A stretch of 64,000 nt of DNA from an uncultured Lachnospiraceae bacterium (lineage in GTDB: Bacteria > Bacillota > Clostridia > Lachnospirales > Lachnospiraceae): NCBI GenBank assembly GCA_910589075.1, contig CAJUSK010000012.1:129625-193624 (forward strand), written 5' to 3'. The notes under the pieces were generated by a model. That model saw nothing but the letters and a program-made list of their open reading frames with translations, made no database searches and was not told the DNA's origin. A program made the position numbers and the translations under genes. Each line of letters begins with the position of its first letter. Within the stretch, counting starts at the first letter, position 1. This document shows, in pieces, positions 61,005 through 64,000 of the stretch.

Positions 61005-62215
61005 TACGATTCCCCTTCCAGAGCTTTTCCCAACGCGTGGAAAAACCCCTCCATTTCTTCATACTCCGATGCGTCCCGTACCCGATACAGTATCTGCTCA
61101 AAGGTAAAGCGCTGCGCCGCCTGTTTCATCAAAGGCACCTTGGGCAGCATCTGATGGAAAAACAATTCTTTTTTCAGGCTGTCAAGCTGCTCTTCAATCA
61201 TAAGTTCCGCGCTTTTTTTGGCTTTTTGTTTTTTTTCATTGTTGCTTCTGGCCAGTTCCCTGAAATAATCCATCTGATATAAAAGCCCATACGCCCCCAC
61301 CTGTTTATCGATATCCGCAGGGACGGACAAATCCAGCCATAGGGTATGTGCCGGCGCTTCGCCCTGCCTGCGCGCCAGTTCCCTGGCCTGCTGCCATTCC
61401 TGGCTGGTAACTGTATAATGAGGGCTGCCCGTAGCGCTGACAATCACATCACAGCTTCCCATCCATGCATAACGCTCCTCGTAAGGAATCATATGCGCCC
61501 CTTCCATTCCGATCACCTGTCCGTCCGCATTGTGGCGCCTGCTGGTGCCGATAATGGAAATACCTCCATATCCTCTGATATTTTTCATCACCGTACTGCC
61601 CGTGGCTCCGGTAATGCCAATAATCATGACCCTGGCTCCTGCCCGGTGATGCTCCTTTAAAAAACCCAGTATCCGGCCTGACGCCAATGTAGCCACCGAC
61701 AGGGATGATTTGGAAAGGCCGGTATCTGTTTTGATTTTTTTGGCACAGGTAATGGCGCTTTTAAATATGGTGTTCAGGGCAAAATCCGTACATCCTTCCT
61801 CCATTGCCAGATAATACGCATGCTTAACCTGCCCCAGTATCTCGTCTTCGCCCATCACCATGGAATCCATACCGCTGGCTACCCGGTGCAGATGCCTCAG
61901 TGCACCGGTATCACAATAGCAGCTTCCATATTGCCGGTACAATTCCATGGAAATGCCTTTTGCCTCACAGACAGCCTCCTCCATCCATTCCCAGCGCCGC
62001 TGGATGTCCTCCGTCTCTGTGGCTTTATCCTGCGCCTCGTCAGGAAACTGGGTATACAATTCCATCCGGTTACAGGTGGACAGGATGACACTCCTGGCCA
62101 GCCGTCCGTCCGCCCGACACCGCTTTAGAAACGCTGCCTGTTCCTCCCTGGAAAAAGCAAAGCGGTCCCGTATTTCCAAAGGCGCCTTTTTATAATTGAT
62201 GCTGATTACATACAT
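61004..62215 (-). CDS. hemA: Glutamyl-tRNA reductase
   Basis: A 403-residue HemA. The catalytic Cys is in VILSTCNRMELYTQF. GEDEILGQVKHAYYLAMEEG, GSTVMKNIRGYGGISIIGTS (NADPH domain) and WLDLSVPADIDKQVGAY are family blocks, followed by the C-terminal dimerisation helices. It reduces Glu-tRNA to glutamate-1-semialdehyde, the first step of the C5 tetrapyrrole route. hemL is not in this window. Confidence 0.95.
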   Translation of the reverse strand: MYVISINYKKAPLEIRDRFAFSREEQAAFLKRCRADGRLARSVILSTCNRMELYTQFPDEAQDKATETEDIQRRWEWMEEAVCEAKGISMELYRQYGSCYCDTGALRHLHRVASGMDSMVMGEDEILGQVKHAYYLAMEEGCTDFALNTIFKSAITCAKKIKTDTGLSKSSLSVATLASGRILGFLKEHHRAGARVMIIGITGATGSTVMKNIRGYGGISIIGTSRRHNADGQVIGMEGAHMIPYEERYAWMGSCDVIVSATGSPHYTVTSQEWQQARELARRQGEAPAHTLWLDLSVPADIDKQVGAYGLLYQMDYFRELARSNNEKKQKAKKSAELMIEEQLDSLKKELFFHQMLPKVPLMKQAAQRFTFEQILYRVRDASEYEEMEGFFHALGKALEGES

Positions 62216-62244
62216 AGCTCTGCCGCTCTGACTCCTCTGTATTT

Positions 62245-63756
62245 TTATGATTCCCGATCCGGTATCAGGATTGTGGTAAAATAGGAAGACCGCTCCGTAT
62301 CCTCGTCCAGGCCCCAGCAGATCTCCTGTGTCTCCATACCACAGTCTTTTACCATGGATGCCCCTTCATACAGCTCCAGCTTCCGCAGAAGCTGTTTTGT
62401 TTCCGGCAGCTTCTTTCCGCTTTTCATGACCACCTTGCTTCCCGGAAGCTGCAGGCTCTCTTCCAGGCCTTCATCCCCTGCGGGAAGAATATGCAACGGC
62501 CTGGACATACTGGTCAGGCTTCTGCCCAACGCTGCCGCGCAGGCACAGAAACTGCTGACACCGGGAATCATCCTCACCTCATACCCCATGGCTCGCAAAG
62601 GTGCCGCCAGATAGGAAACTGTGGCATAGATGGACACATCTCCCAACACCACCATACCGACATTCTTCCCTGCCTGCAAATACTGCGCCGTCTGTCCGGC
62701 CAGTTCTGTATACACCTGACTGCGCTTCTCTTCGTCCCTTGTCATCAGAATGTCCAGATAGAACAGTTCTTTTTCATCCAGTTGCAGAAAATCCCCCGCT
62801 CCACTGCCGAATATTTCGCCAATCCGCTGCCCGGCCTTTCTCACTGCCGACAGGGCTATGGTATGTTCCCCGCCGGTCCTGGGCACCGCCAGCACATCAC
62901 AGCGGCGGATACAGTCAGCACCATCCAGGGTCAGATTTCCGCCTGCCCCCGGCCCCACACTGATCCCATAAAAAATACCGCTTAAACATTTCCGGCATTT
63001 TCCCATATATACTTCCCGGATTTCCGGCCAGGCCCCCATGCCATGCAGGACACAGTCCGCCTCATACCCTCTGTCCTCACATCTGTTTTTCCAGCTATGA
63101 CCATCCGCTCCTGCCATATCATGCAATACATGCTCACCGGCCACCAGCATAAACGGCACCAGCCGGATCCTGCGCACATACCCGTCCTCATCCAGCCGGT
63201 CCAGAATTTCCTCCAGAGAAGGACTCCCTTCCACTGTGGCCATATAAAACCGGCTCCCACCTTCCGCTTCCAGCCGCTTCTCTATTTTCTCATAGGCTCT
63301 GCCCGCTTCATGATAGGTACCATGCCCCATAAAAATACAGACCTCATCCACGGCGGGGAAAAACCGCTTCTGCATCAGGCCCACAACCCGGTCATAATCC
63401 TCTTCTTCCAGCAGCAGCGGCTCTCCCACCTTTAAAAAGGCAAACCGCTCCTTCCAGCAGGCCGCCTCCCCACGAAGCCGCTCATACTCTTCCCCCGGTA
63501 TCACATGGGTCGGCTGCACCCACACATGGCTAAAGCCATCTTCCCGGAAAGACTCCAGCGCCTCTCCTACGCCCGGAACCCGGATCCCCCGTGCGGCCAG
63601 CTTCGCCCTGACCTTCCCGCTCGTATAAGCACGGCGCACCACATAGTCCGGAAAGGCCTGTGCCCACTCCTGTTCCAGCGCATGAATTGCCTCTTTCCCT
63701 GCCTCATCGTAAGTCGTGCCAAAGCTGACTGCAAGGATTCCTTTTTTTACTGCCAC
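62245..63756 (-). CDS. cbiK-cbiL: Fused sirohydrochlorin cobaltochelatase (CbiK) and precorrin-2 C20-methyltransferase (CbiL)
   Basis: A 503-residue fusion. Residues about 1-265 are CbiK: KKGILAVSFGTTYDEAGKEA, VQPTHVIPGEEYERL, CIFMGHGTYHEAGRAYEKIE and VPFMLVAGEHVLHDMAG, with the metal His residues of the anaerobic cobalt chelatase. Residues about 270-503 are CbiL: IFYGISVGPGAGGNLTLDGA, VGMVVLGDVSIYATVSYLAA and IPGVSSFCACAAALG. It inserts Co2+ into sirohydrochlorin and methylates C20 in the anaerobic B12 route. The GTG start at 63756 follows GGAGGGACCCGGCT. It is first in the operon. Confidence 0.92.
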   Translation of the reverse strand: MAVKKGILAVSFGTTYDEAGKEAIHALEQEWAQAFPDYVVRRAYTSGKVRAKLAARGIRVPGVGEALESFREDGFSHVWVQPTHVIPGEEYERLRGEAACWKERFAFLKVGEPLLLEEEDYDRVVGLMQKRFFPAVDEVCIFMGHGTYHEAGRAYEKIEKRLEAEGGSRFYMATVEGSPSLEEILDRLDEDGYVRRIRLVPFMLVAGEHVLHDMAGADGHSWKNRCEDRGYEADCVLHGMGAWPEIREVYMGKCRKCLSGIFYGISVGPGAGGNLTLDGADCIRRCDVLAVPRTGGEHTIALSAVRKAGQRIGEIFGSGAGDFLQLDEKELFYLDILMTRDEEKRSQVYTELAGQTAQYLQAGKNVGMVVLGDVSIYATVSYLAAPLRAMGYEVRMIPGVSSFCACAAALGRSLTSMSRPLHILPAGDEGLEESLQLPGSKVVMKSGKKLPETKQLLRKLELYEGASMVKDCGMETQEICWGLDEDTERSSYFTTILIPDRES

Positions 63757-63911
63757 AGCCGGGTCCCTCCGTTCTCCTTAGGATCTTAACTAAAATCCTT
63801 TTTTTCTCAATTAATTATCATAACACGTTCAGGGCATTCCGTCCAGAGCGTGGATTGTAAGTAAGCGTCAAATAAGAAAGTGTAGAGAAATCTTCGGTAT
63901 TTTCCTGTAAA

Positions 63912-63959
63912 CTTAGGCTTAGAGTTTTTAGTGTCAACTCTCAAAACTCTAAATCTAAG
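63912..63959. other. Strong hairpin just before the right-edge gene
   Basis: CTTAG and TTAGAGTTTT pair with AAAACTCTAA and CTAAG around a 14-base loop, with one 2x2 internal loop. It is followed by AGAAGAGGAGCG and the ATG at 63975. It may be a terminator or a stem that controls the next gene, as is common at transposase genes. Confidence 0.6.
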
Positions 63960-63974
63960 AAGAGGAGCGATCTC

Positions 63975-64000
63975 ATGGTTATTTCATCTCTAACTCCTGA
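63975..64000 (+). CDS. Start of an unidentified gene (cut by window edge)
   Basis: ATG at 63975 after AGAGGAGCGATCTC encodes MVISSLTP before the window ends. Too little is visible for identification. The A+T-rich non-operon context and the hairpin before it would fit an insertion sequence, but this is a guess. Confidence 0.35.

Noticed and set aside
63757..63850. Possible cobalamin riboswitch before the B12/hem operon
   Set aside because: Too short and lacking a B12-box-like sequence (GCCACTG); only a small AAGGAT/ATCCTT hairpin is seen.

Overview
The window looks like chromosome from a gut-type Lachnospiraceae or related Clostridia. G+C is intermediate, genes are packed in tight operons with strong AGGAGG-type ribosome binding sites, promoters are sigma-A-like, and the gene families fit: YbiT-type ABC-F, DUF5050, DUF4179 with an ECF sigma factor, CmpB-like permeases, a pyrB/pyrI pair, a Trp T-box, and a GrdB-like protein. 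No rRNA or tRNA gene, CRISPR array or prophage was seen. Species cannot be named from sequence reading alone.

Layout. 1-4.1 kb: truncated cytidylate-kinase-like gene, ABC-F ATPase, PHP phosphoesterase and Cof-type phosphatase. 3.9-11.7 kb (minus): HAD phosphatase, Maf, a polyphosphate block (ppk, ppx/gppA), a DUF815 ATPase and pheA. 12-13 kb: a DUF5050 membrane-anchored protein. 13-17.2 kb (minus): a folate operon folC-folE-HD hydrolase-folP-folBK. 17.2-21.8 kb: CmpB-like protein, MATE exporter, nitroreductase, pyrBI and bacteriohemerythrin. 21.9-25.1 kb (minus): a three-gene ABC transporter behind a T-box whose specifier reads as UGG (Trp). 25.2-26.8 kb: cutC-yitT.

27-38 kb (minus) is the most unusual part. 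It is an apparent ten- or eleven-gene catabolic operon with a PRD regulator, RDD protein, lactose/cellobiose-type PTS IIA-IIB-IIC, GrdB-like protein, an M42 peptidase-like protein that has lost its metal site, an intact M42 peptidase, a cytoplasmic glycosylasparaginase, an M20 dipeptidase and a MupG-type 6-phospho-glycosidase. The gene set suggests uptake and intracellular dismantling of an amino-sugar linked to amino acid or peptide (GlcNAc-Asn-type glycopeptide or muropeptide). This is inference.

38-44.9 kb: sigma factor, DUF4179 protein, LRR protein, Ca/Na antiporter, and a decayed chimera of a Na/Pi cotransporter and a histidine kinase that still has a Pho-box-like array upstream. 45-51.5 kb: alpha-galactoside operon (GH36, ABC permeases, binding protein) with a divergent AraC regulator. 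51.6-63.8 kb: a PHP protein, then a long minus-strand tetrapyrrole operon (cbiK-cbiL fusion, hemA, precorrin-2 dehydrogenase, hemC, cobA-hemD, hemB) continuing into a trypsin-like protein, two CobW-type GTPases (one His-rich), a YlmH-like S4 protein and a CmpB-like protein. The right edge starts a new plus-strand gene behind a strong hairpin, possibly an insertion sequence.

Several intergenic regions carry repeats: three tandem copies of a long palindrome (28.15-28.47 kb) and a dispersed degenerate hairpin family ending in TTGTCAT (about 10.5, 19.0, 21.4, 24.7 and 40.1 kb).
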